Shown: piece by piece, positions 1 to 5,409 of the stretch
Position numbering within the stretch: position 1 is the first letter of the stretch
Layout of the letters: the number at the start of each line of letters is the position of its first letter
Origin: Oligoflexia bacterium
GTDB taxonomy: Bacteria; Bdellovibrionota; UBA1018; CAIMNF01
Assembly (NCBI GenBank): GCA_903858975.1
Contig: CAIOKW010000140.1
Location: forward strand, 1-5,501
DNA length: 5,501 nt
Direction: 5' to 3'
Notes under the pieces: model-generated
Databases searched by the model: none
What the model was told of the DNA's origin: nothing
Seen by the model: only the letters and a program-made list of their open reading frames with translations
Position numbers and translations under genes: made by a program

Positions 1-268
1 AGAGCGCCAGAATCACAAATCCAAGACAGGTACCGATTTGGCTTAAAATCAATACTGGCTTTCGTCCCATTTGGTCTGACATCCGACCCAAAACGGGACC
101 AGAAAGAAACTGGCAAAATGAAAAAGTGGTAAGAATCAACCCCACTTGAGTCGGAGTGGCTCCGAAGTGTTCAGCAAAAAAGGGTAGGTAGGGAAGGACA
201 AGCGTAAACGCAAGAATATCTACAAATACGATGAAGAAAATCGCAATGAGTGGTTTTGAGCTGAACAT
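1..268 (-). CDS. MFS transporter, N-terminal part (drug-efflux/TetA-like), runs off left edge
   Basis: The first 89 codons of a major facilitator superfamily transporter are visible; the rest lies beyond position 1. The protein begins MFSSKPLIAIFFIVFVD. Residues 6-32 form a first membrane span with an acidic residue (D17) followed by the LPYLPFF exit typical of DHA1 proton-driven drug exporters. Residues 42-60 form the second span, and residues 61-73 (GRMSDQMGRKPVL) are a clear MFS motif A in the TM2-TM3 loop. A third span begins at about residue 72. The start at 268 is supported by an in-frame TGA two codons upstream (ACT TGA ACC ATG); no good Shine-Dalgarno precedes it. It lies 38 bp downstream of lexA on the same strand with no evident terminator between, so co-transcription is plausible. 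The substrate cannot be told from this fragment; 'tetracycline-like' describes the family, not a resistance claim. Confidence 0.88.
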   Translation of the reverse strand, partial: MFSSKPLIAIFFIVFVDILAFTLVLPYLPFFAEHFGATPTQVGLILTTFSFCQFLSGPVLGRMSDQMGRKPVLILSQIGTCLGFVILAL

Positions 269-278
269 GGTTCAAGTA

Positions 279-295
279 TCAGTCGAGAATACTGA
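279..295. repeat. Small inverted repeat between lexA and the MFS gene
   Basis: TCAGT - CGAGAAT - ACTGA forms a 5-bp stem with a 7-nt loop in the 38-bp gap after lexA. It has no following T-run on the minus strand, so it is not a convincing terminator. It could be a weak operator or chance. Confidence 0.25.
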
Positions 296-306
296 AATGT
301 CACGAC

Positions 307-993
307 CTACTGAAAGCGGCGAATGATTCCAATCAGAATCCCTTGGATTTCGAAACGATCAGATGCCTCTACTGGCATTACCGGGTATTTGGGATTAGCT
401 GGGTGGAGCTCCATCCCCGTTTTCGTTTTGTAAAATCGTTTCAGAGTGGCTTCCCCATTTAAGAGTGCGGCAACGGTTTCCCCTGACTTGGCTTCACTGG
501 TTCGCTTCAAGATCACCCAGTCATCCGGAAAGATCCCGTCATCAATCATGGAGTCACCCCTTACGCTCAGCATGTAGACATCTTTCGGACCAATGTTCGC
601 ATGTTTTGGGGAAACAAAAAGTTCAAGAGGGACCGGAACCATACGGACGTCCGGATAAACCTCGATTGGATAACCTGCCGCGATCGTTCCCATGAGAGGA
701 ATGCCGGGACTCTCCTCAGGAGAACGATCAGCGGGGCTGGAGTTGGCTTGGATAGCCGAAAATAATTTTTTAGACCGAGCGGTCCACTGAAGCGCCCGAC
801 TTTCGCGAGTTTCCCCGCGTTTTAAATAGCCTTTTTTCTCGAGCGCTTCAATGTGCTGCTGTATGGTTGCGGGAGATGAGAGTCCAAGGCCCAAAGCGAT
901 CTCTCTGCGAGACGGCATCGTTTGGTGGGTCTGCAAATAGTTTTCGATCCATTCGAGTATTTGCTTTTGCTTTGGTGTAAGAGAACTTTCCAT
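307..993 (-). CDS. lexA: LexA, self-cleaving SOS repressor
   Basis: This 228-aa protein represses DNA-damage genes and cuts itself when stimulated by RecA filaments. Residues 1-70 are the winged-helix DNA-binding domain: LTPKQKQILEWI, then PSRREIALGLGL as the first part of the helix-turn-helix and SSPATIQQHIEALEKKGYL as the recognition helix and wing. Residues 71-97 are a long polar linker rich in Ser, Pro and Glu. The C-terminal peptidase S24 domain has the cleavage bond A106-G107 (IAAGYP), the nucleophile S148 (RGDSMIDDGI) and the general base K185 (ATLKRF). The Ser-Lys distance of 37 residues equals that in E. coli LexA, while the cleavage-site-to-Ser distance (42) is longer than the 35 there. 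All key residues are present, so it should be functional. The ATG at 991-993 is close behind an AGGA, with only one base between. It is divergent from the permease unit and likely autoregulated through the operator at 1014-1028. A cI-type phage repressor is the alternative, but length and context favour a chromosomal LexA. Confidence 0.96.
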   Translation of the reverse strand: MESSLTPKQKQILEWIENYLQTHQTMPSRREIALGLGLSSPATIQQHIEALEKKGYLKRGETRESRALQWTARSKKLFSAIQANSSPADRSPEESPGIPLMGTIAAGYPIEVYPDVRMVPVPLELFVSPKHANIGPKDVYMLSVRGDSMIDDGIFPDDWVILKRTSEAKSGETVAALLNGEATLKRFYKTKTGMELHPANPKYPVMPVEASDRFEIQGILIGIIRRFQ

Positions 994-1005
994 ATCCTGA
1001 TAAAA

Positions 1006-1034
1006 ATGCTACCGAACAAAAAACGAACAATCAA
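1006..1034 (-). promoter_or_regulatory. Putative lexA promoter
   Basis: On the minus strand, TTGATT (1034-1029) can serve as -35 and TAGCAT (1011-1006) as -10, each matching the sigma-70 consensus at four of six positions, with an ideal 17-bp spacer (1028-1012). Transcription would start near 999, leaving a leader of only about 6 nt before the lexA ATG. Inferred from sequence only. Confidence 0.5.
1014..1028 (-). promoter_or_regulatory. Putative LexA operator (SOS box), GTTC-N7-GTTC
   Basis: Reading the minus strand, GTTC GTTTTTT GTTC is a perfect direct repeat of GTTC with an 11-bp period. This form is the established LexA target in Alphaproteobacteria. It lies almost entirely within the spacer of the putative lexA promoter, 21 bp upstream of the start codon, so bound LexA would block RNA polymerase. 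Position and form together make it a strong candidate for autoregulation. Whether it also affects the divergent permease unit is unknown, since that gene starts about 115 bp away. Confidence 0.72.
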
Positions 1035-1049
1035 GATTTATTTTTCAAG
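1031..1049. repeat. Second short direct repeat TCAAG-N9-TCAAG beside the SOS box
   Basis: TCAAG occurs at 1031-1035 and 1045-1049, a 14-bp period, directly upstream of the lexA operator and touching the proposed -35. It may be an additional protein site or chance in an A/T-rich stretch. Confidence 0.25.
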
Positions 1050-1058
1050 TAGGCCTAA

Positions 1059-1075
1059 GAAGCCTGAAGGGCTTC
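1059..1075. repeat. Inverted repeat in the middle of the divergent intergenic region
   Basis: GAAGCC - TGAAG - GGCTTC is a perfect 6-bp stem with a 5-nt loop, located between the lexA promoter and the permease gene. No T-run follows it on either strand, so it is not a terminator. It could be an operator for the permease unit; no regulator can be named. Confidence 0.35.
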
Positions 1076-1092
1076 CTGTGTCAAATAACACT

Positions 1093-1120
1093 TTGAATCT
1101 CGGTAACCCTCTGATAACTT
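1093..1120 (+). promoter_or_regulatory. Weak candidate promoter for the permease unit
   Basis: TTGAAT (1093-1098) could be a -35 and TAACTT (1115-1120) a poor -10 with a 16-bp spacer, giving a short leader before the ATG at 1143. The -10 match is weak, so the true promoter may be elsewhere in 1030-1130. Confidence 0.25.
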
Positions 1121-1130
1121 TTTTGAAATT

Positions 1131-1136
1131 AAGGGG
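1131..1136 (+). promoter_or_regulatory. Ribosome binding site of the first permease
   Basis: AAGGGG lies 6 nt upstream of the ATG at 1143. This fixes the start, which otherwise has no in-frame competitor nearby with a comparable site. Confidence 0.7.
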
Positions 1137-1142
1137 AACACC

Positions 1143-2597
1143 ATGAATCTATTTAGAAGAAAATCTCTAGCATTATTGCAGCAAGAAGCCAATGCAGAAG
1201 GCGCTCACACACTGAAGAGAACTCTAGGTTCAGGAGCTCTCCTTGCTCTCGGCGTGGGGGCCATTATTGGTGCCGGTATTTTTGTTCGTACAGCGGCTGC
1301 GGCTGGGAACTATTCGGGTCCAGGGGTGATTTGGTCCTATGTGATTGCAGGGATTGGGTGTGCATTCGCGGGACTTTGTTATGTTGAGTTTGCTGCGATG
1401 ATTCCGATTGCGGGAAGTGCCTACACTTATTCTTATGCGACGATGGGTGAGTTGATTGCCTGGTTCATCGGTTGGGATCTGATTTTAGAGTACGCGCTCG
1501 GCGCCGCAACCGTTGCGATTGCATGGTCAGAATATCTCAATAAACTTTGTCAGGCTTTTTTTGGTTTCGCGATTCCCTATGCGCTTTGCCATTCCCCATT
1601 TCAAACTGATTTGGCAACCGGCGTGCATGGCCTCATTAACCTTCCTGCAATCTTTATTCTGGCGGTTCTGACGCTCGTCTTGATTCGCGGAACAAAAGAG
1701 TCAGCCAACATCAACTCGGTGATCGTGATTGTAAAAGTGGTGATTGTTCTGGCGTTTGTGGCGCTCGGTTGGAAGTTTATCAATCCAGTGAATCATGCAG
1801 TAATGGTTCCACCCAATGAAGGCGGAGATGCTTTCGGTTGGGCAGGGGTATTCCGTGGAGCGGGTGTTGTATTTTTTGCTTACGTAGGATTTGACGCCGT
1901 TTCGACCGCGGCGCAAGAAGCGAAAGATCCTCAAAAAGGAATGCCCATTGGGATCCTGGGGTCTCTCGCGTTCTGTACGGTCCTCTACATTCTCTTTTCA
2001 TACGTGCTGACAGGGATTGCAAACTACCGTGATTTTAGCGTTGTTGGACCTGGCCACGAAGCAGCTGTAGCGTATGCGATTTCAACTTACATGCCTGGCT
2101 ATGGATGGTTCAGTAATCTGATTACGGTAGCGATTTTGGCAGGGTTTTCTTCAGTGATCCTCGTGATGCTTCTTGGGCAAGCTCGGGTATTCTATTCGAT
2201 GGCGAACGATGGCCTTCTTCCGAAGGCCTTCTCTGAAGTTCATCCGAAATATCGCACTCCTGCGAAAGCAAACATCATGCTGTTTGGACTCGTCGCAATT
2301 TTTGCAGCTTTTGTTCCGGGCGACATTGTTGGGGATATGACGAGTATCGGAACCCTCTTCGCATTTGTACTGGTATCCATCGGGATCATTGTGCTTCGTA
2401 AAACGGATCCCAATCATCCTCGTCCATTCCGCACACCGCTCGTGCCTTTAGTGCCAATCCTCGGAGTCGCAGTTTGCTTGTTCATGATCTATCACTTGGG
2501 CTGGGAAAACTGGGCCCGATTGATTGCATGGCTTGTGATTGGCTTCGTCGTTTACTTCTCGTACGGAGTGAGACACTCAAAGCTCAATAAAAAATAA
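1143..2597 (+). CDS. Amino acid permease, APC superfamily, CAT-like (12 spans)
   Basis: This 484-aa integral membrane protein should carry amino acids across the inner membrane. The cytoplasmic N-terminus (1-31) is followed by TM1 with the substrate-binding signature IIGAGIF at 41-47. IPIAGSAYTY (87-96) and GELIAWFIGWDLILEY (102-117) mark TM2-TM3. FFAYVGFDAVSTAAQEAKDPQ (244-264) is the highly conserved TM6 unwound helix and following loop of the CAT (cationic amino acid transporter) group. LGQARVFYSMANDGLLP (344-360) is the TM8-TM9 loop signature. About 12 spans can be counted. Residues 434-480, ending GFVVYFSYGVRHSKL, resemble the C-terminal domain of CAT-type permeases. Length is normal for bacterial CAT-like proteins such as YfnA. 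The family includes cationic and broader neutral amino acid carriers, so substrate cannot be assigned. It is the first gene of the rightward unit and a paralog of the next gene, 20 bp downstream. Confidence 0.93.
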   Translation: MNLFRRKSLALLQQEANAEGAHTLKRTLGSGALLALGVGAIIGAGIFVRTAAAAGNYSGPGVIWSYVIAGIGCAFAGLCYVEFAAMIPIAGSAYTYSYATMGELIAWFIGWDLILEYALGAATVAIAWSEYLNKLCQAFFGFAIPYALCHSPFQTDLATGVHGLINLPAIFILAVLTLVLIRGTKESANINSVIVIVKVVIVLAFVALGWKFINPVNHAVMVPPNEGGDAFGWAGVFRGAGVVFFAYVGFDAVSTAAQEAKDPQKGMPIGILGSLAFCTVLYILFSYVLTGIANYRDFSVVGPGHEAAVAYAISTYMPGYGWFSNLITVAILAGFSSVILVMLLGQARVFYSMANDGLLPKAFSEVHPKYRTPAKANIMLFGLVAIFAAFVPGDIVGDMTSIGTLFAFVLVSIGIIVLRKTDPNHPRPFRTPLVPLVPILGVAVCLFMIYHLGWENWARLIAWLVIGFVVYFSYGVRHSKLNKK

Positions 2598-2617
2598 CAC
2601 CTGGGAGTATTCACCCT

Positions 2618-4393
2618 ATGAATTGGTCATTTCTTTTTCGAACTAAGCCCATTTCTCAAATCATGAACGAGGCGTCTACGGAGCCGGGTTTGCATGGAGG
2701 TCATGGGTCTTCGGGGTTAAAGCGGACACTCGGGGTGTGGGATCTCACAGCGATGGGAATTGCAGCCGTAATTGGGGCTGGAATTTTCTCAACCATCGGC
2801 ACGGCAGCCTCAGCAGGTGGACCGGCAACGGTGCTCCTTTTTATTTTCACCGCCATTGCGTGCGCGTTTTCAGCCTTTTGCTATGCTGAATTCGCGTCGA
2901 GCATTCCGGTGGCTGGATCTGCTTATACCTATGCCTATGCATCCTTGGGTGAACTCCTGGCTTGGATCATTGGTTGGGATCTTCTCATGGAGTATGCGAT
3001 TGGAAACATCGCAGTGGGGATTTCTTGGGGGGATTATTTCAATTCTCTCTTAGCCGGCTATGGACTTCATTTGCCAGCCTACTTGACGATGGATTTGCTC
3101 ACGGCCTCTCGTGGTTTTGAGCAAGTAAAGGCGGCGCTGGATGCTGGAACTCCACTTGCGGGTCTTCTGGCGAAGGGGCTGCCACAAACAGCAATTGATG
3201 CTTATCAAGCATGGATGACTGCTCCTCAGTTTCTCGGGTTTCACGTGATACTCCATCTTCCTGCAATGGTGGTGGTGGCACTCGTCACTTGGATTGTTTA
3301 TGTCGGAATTCAGGAGTCAAAAAAAGTAGCCAATGCAATGGTTCTACTCAAAATTGCAGTATTGCTCTTGGTCGTTGGAGTGGGCGCGTTTTATATTAAG
3401 CCCGCGAATTGGACCCCATTTGCCCCGAACGGAGTTTCGGGGATTATGAAAGGCGTTTCAGCGATCTTTTTTGCCTACATTGGTTTTGATGCCATCTCGA
3501 CGACGGCGGAAGAATGTAAGGATCCTCAAAGGGATCTTCCGAAGGCGATGATTTACTCGCTCGTGATTTGCACCATCCTCTATATTTTGGTGGCACTCGT
3601 TTTAACCGGTGTAGTGAAATACGACAAACTTGCAGTGGGTGACCCCCTGGCTTATGTTTTTGGTCCAGAAGGCGCTGCTGTGAATTGGATGGCGGGACTG
3701 ATCTCCATGAGTGCGATCGTTGCCCTCTTTACGGTGCTCCTCGTGTTTCAGTTAGGACAGCCCAGGATTTGGATGGCGATGAGCCGCGATGGACTCCTTC
3801 CTCCCATTTTCTCTGCGATTCATCCCAAATATAAGACCCCTTGGTTTTCAACCATTATTACCGGTTTGGTGGTGGGGATTCCGTGTATGTTCATGAACCT
3901 CACTGAGGTAACGGATCTGACTTCCATTGGAACTCTCTTTGCGTTTGTGCTTGTTTGCGCAGGCGTACTTCGAATGGATCCGAAGCGACCGAAAGTTCCA
4001 GGACGTTTTTACACACCGTACATTAGCGCTAAATGGATTTTCCCAGTTTTGACGCTACTCGGGACGCTGGCGTGCTTCTTTTACAATCACGATGGAGTCA
4101 TGAATTTAATTCATAACCTAGACCCCGAGAATCCAAGCCTAAGGGGATTTGATGTACTGAAGCATCGTATTCCTCTGATTGGATTTGATGTGTTGATGAT
4201 CTATTTATCCTGGTTGAGCTTTAAGAAATCGCTCTCCCTCATTCCTTTGCTCGGGTTGGCCAGTTGCGCCTATCTCATGACTGAGCTTGGGATTGTGAAT
4301 TGGTACCGATTTGGGATCTGGTTGATCGTGGGACTTGCGGTATACTTTCTCTATAGTATTCGTCACTCAAAACTCAGAGAGGGAAGTGTATGA
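2618..4393 (+). CDS. Amino acid permease, APC superfamily, CAT-like, enlarged (about 14 spans)
   Basis: This 591-aa paralog of the preceding permease has VIGAGIF at 51-57 in TM1, IPVAGSAYTY at 96-105, FFAYIGFDAISTTAEECKDPQ at 284-304 in TM6 and the following loop, and LGQPRIWMAMSRDGLLP at 379-395. The C-terminal block at about 538-586 (ending LAVYFLYSIRHSKL) aligns well with the first permease. Two segments are extra: about 38 residues in the TM3-TM4 loop (within 143-213) and about 70 residues (469-537) just before the C-terminal block, which appear to hold two more spans. That gives about 14 spans, as in animal CAT transporters. The N-terminus is Gly/His rich (GLHGGHGSSG, 24-33). The start is supported by GGGAG at 2603-2607, ten bases upstream. 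The stop overlaps the next start as ATGA. The two permeases may differ in substrate or act together; neither can be proved here. Confidence 0.93.
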   Translation: MNWSFLFRTKPISQIMNEASTEPGLHGGHGSSGLKRTLGVWDLTAMGIAAVIGAGIFSTIGTAASAGGPATVLLFIFTAIACAFSAFCYAEFASSIPVAGSAYTYAYASLGELLAWIIGWDLLMEYAIGNIAVGISWGDYFNSLLAGYGLHLPAYLTMDLLTASRGFEQVKAALDAGTPLAGLLAKGLPQTAIDAYQAWMTAPQFLGFHVILHLPAMVVVALVTWIVYVGIQESKKVANAMVLLKIAVLLLVVGVGAFYIKPANWTPFAPNGVSGIMKGVSAIFFAYIGFDAISTTAEECKDPQRDLPKAMIYSLVICTILYILVALVLTGVVKYDKLAVGDPLAYVFGPEGAAVNWMAGLISMSAIVALFTVLLVFQLGQPRIWMAMSRDGLLPPIFSAIHPKYKTPWFSTIITGLVVGIPCMFMNLTEVTDLTSIGTLFAFVLVCAGVLRMDPKRPKVPGRFYTPYISAKWIFPVLTLLGTLACFFYNHDGVMNLIHNLDPENPSLRGFDVLKHRIPLIGFDVLMIYLSWLSFKKSLSLIPLLGLASCAYLMTELGIVNWYRFGIWLIVGLAVYFLYSIRHSKLREGSV

Positions 4394-4563
4394 GCAATCC
4401 AGATTCTCACATTGAAAAGCCAAGTGAACCCACGAGTCAAAGCGATTCTTTCAATGTCCCTGTAAAAAAGAGCCCACTTTTTATCTATGCAATGCTTCAG
4501 ATTCCACTCGTGATTTTTATGGTGATCATGCTTTATGTTCTTTATCATTCGCAGTTTATTTAG
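4390..4563 (+). CDS. Small single-span membrane protein, 57 aa, unknown function
   Basis: The reading frame starts with ATG overlapping the permease stop (ATGA, 4390-4393) and ends with TAG at 4561-4563. Residues 1-25 are polar and low-complexity (Ser, Pro, Glu, Asn). VKKSP (25-29) provides a positive flank, and residues 30-52 (from LFIYAMLQIPL to YVLYH) form one strong membrane span, leaving a five-residue tail. By the positive-inside rule the N-terminus is cytoplasmic. GAGAGGGA just upstream, inside the permease gene, can serve as ribosome binding site, and the overlap implies translational coupling to the permease. I do not recognise the family. The layout resembles tiny accessory subunits encoded next to transporters (for example KdpF or YhdT), which suggests but does not show that it binds one of the permeases. 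Evidence that it is real: coupling, the hydrophobic pattern, and the next gene starting only 9 bp later. Confidence 0.8.
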   Translation: MSNPDSHIEKPSEPTSQSDSFNVPVKKSPLFIYAMLQIPLVIFMVIMLYVLYHSQFI

Positions 4564-4572
4564 AGGACACCA

Positions 4573-5409
4573 ATGAATTTGATTGGAAGAATTGAAGAAC
4601 AGCGCCTGATTGAAACGATGTTAAAGTCGGGTCGGCATGTCTTACTCGAGGGGGCGGTAGGAGTCGGAAAGACGACCCTCGCTCTTGCTGTTGCGGAGAG
4701 ACTTTCAAGGTCGGTAATTCGTGTTGATGGGGACGGACGTTATACGGAGCAAAAGCTCGTAGGTTCCTTTGATCCAAAGCTCGTGATGGAGAAGGGATTT
4801 GTTCGTGAGAGTTTTATTCCGGGGCCGCTTTACCAAGCAATGGAAGAGGGCGAAATTCTTCTCATCAATGAGTTAAACCGAATGCCAGAAATGGTGCAGA
4901 ACGTGCTCCTTCCTGCGCTCGATGAAGGTAAAATTCAGATTCCCATCCTGGGCGAGCTCAAAGCTCAGGCGGGTTTTTCAGTGATTGCGACTCAGAATCC
5001 TCGTGAATTCGTTGCGACTTCAGCACTCTCAGAAGCCTTGCTCGATCGTTTAGAGTGGATTGCGATTTCGCCATTATCAGCAGCAGAAGAATTGAAGATT
5101 GTTCAGGCACATTTAAAAGATTCTAAGAGTAAGGTGAATCTTGAGGCCTGTGTAGAGCTGATCCGCCTCACTCGGAATCATCCGAAAGTAAAACGGGGCG
5201 CTTCGGTGCGCGCCGCAATTTCATTGGCCCAAATTCTCGAAGTAGAAGCAAATGAAGGCATGAGTGAAGACCAGTTTTTTGCGACCGCAAAATCAGTGCT
5301 CGCAAACCGAATCGATCTTCAAGTGGGTAAATTTTCGAATCGTCCTTATTCTGAGCTCCTCGATGAACTCATGGAGGACTTGAAACAAGAGTTAAAAAAA
5401 AAGCCCTGA
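4573..5409 (+). CDS. MoxR/AAA_5-type AAA+ ATPase
   Basis: This 278-aa AAA+ protein is of the MoxR/AAA_5 group, whose members remodel or activate partner proteins, often with a VWA-domain partner encoded next door. Visible motifs are Walker A GAVGVGKT (27-34), Walker B with adjoining motif LLINELNRMPE (96-106), sensor 1 ATQNP (139-143), the arginine-finger region ALLDRLE (155-161) and sensor 2 GASVRA (209-214, R213). Walker B has Asn at position 99 where most AAA+ proteins have Asp, while the catalytic Glu (E100) is kept; I believe this INELNR form occurs in a subgroup of AAA_5 proteins. No membrane span or signal peptide, so cytosolic. The C-terminus (260-278) is charged. AGAGGA at 4562-4567, overlapping the previous stop, is a good ribosome binding site. 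The client is unknown: the co-encoded permeases and small protein are candidates, as is the next gene. The gene ends in an A9G tract, discussed separately. Confidence 0.92.
   Translation: MNLIGRIEEQRLIETMLKSGRHVLLEGAVGVGKTTLALAVAERLSRSVIRVDGDGRYTEQKLVGSFDPKLVMEKGFVRESFIPGPLYQAMEEGEILLINELNRMPEMVQNVLLPALDEGKIQIPILGELKAQAGFSVIATQNPREFVATSALSEALLDRLEWIAISPLSAAEELKIVQAHLKDSKSKVNLEACVELIRLTRNHPKVKRGASVRAAISLAQILEVEANEGMSEDQFFATAKSVLANRIDLQVGKFSNRPYSELLDELMEDLKQELKKKP
5394..5409 (+). promoter_or_regulatory. A9G slippery tract with A-AAA-AAG before the ATPase stop (possible -1 recoding site)
   Basis: Nine A residues (5394-5402) followed by G place the heptamer A-AAA-AAG (5397-5403) in the ATPase frame, one codon before its TGA. 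This heptamer is the well-known -1 slip site of E. coli dnaX. The -1 frame is open from here to the window end. A GGAGG lies upstream at 5373-5377, about 19 nt away, which is farther than the stimulatory spacing in dnaX. I see no strong downstream hairpin. Confidence 0.35.

Noticed and set aside
465..695. Plus-strand open frame of 76 codons opposite lexA
   Set aside because: It lies wholly antisense to a clearly conserved lexA, has an Arg/Ser/His-rich composition typical of a shadow frame, and no ribosome binding site.
922..1146. Plus-strand open frame of 74 codons crossing the lexA start and the intergenic gap
   Set aside because: It covers the lexA N-terminus and the promoter/operator region, and its sequence has no recognisable domain. 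The permease start with its strong AAGGGG site explains the end of this region better.
2598..2617. GGG-N8-CCC at the gap between the permeases as a terminator or attenuator
   Set aside because: A 3-bp stem is too weak and no T-run follows; the GGGAG is better explained as the ribosome binding site of the second permease.
4145..4191. Exact 11-bp repeat GGATTTGATGT encoding GFDVL twice in the second permease
   Set aside because: Two copies only, 36 bp apart, inside a coding region with no further similarity around them; best read as chance or a very minor internal duplication.
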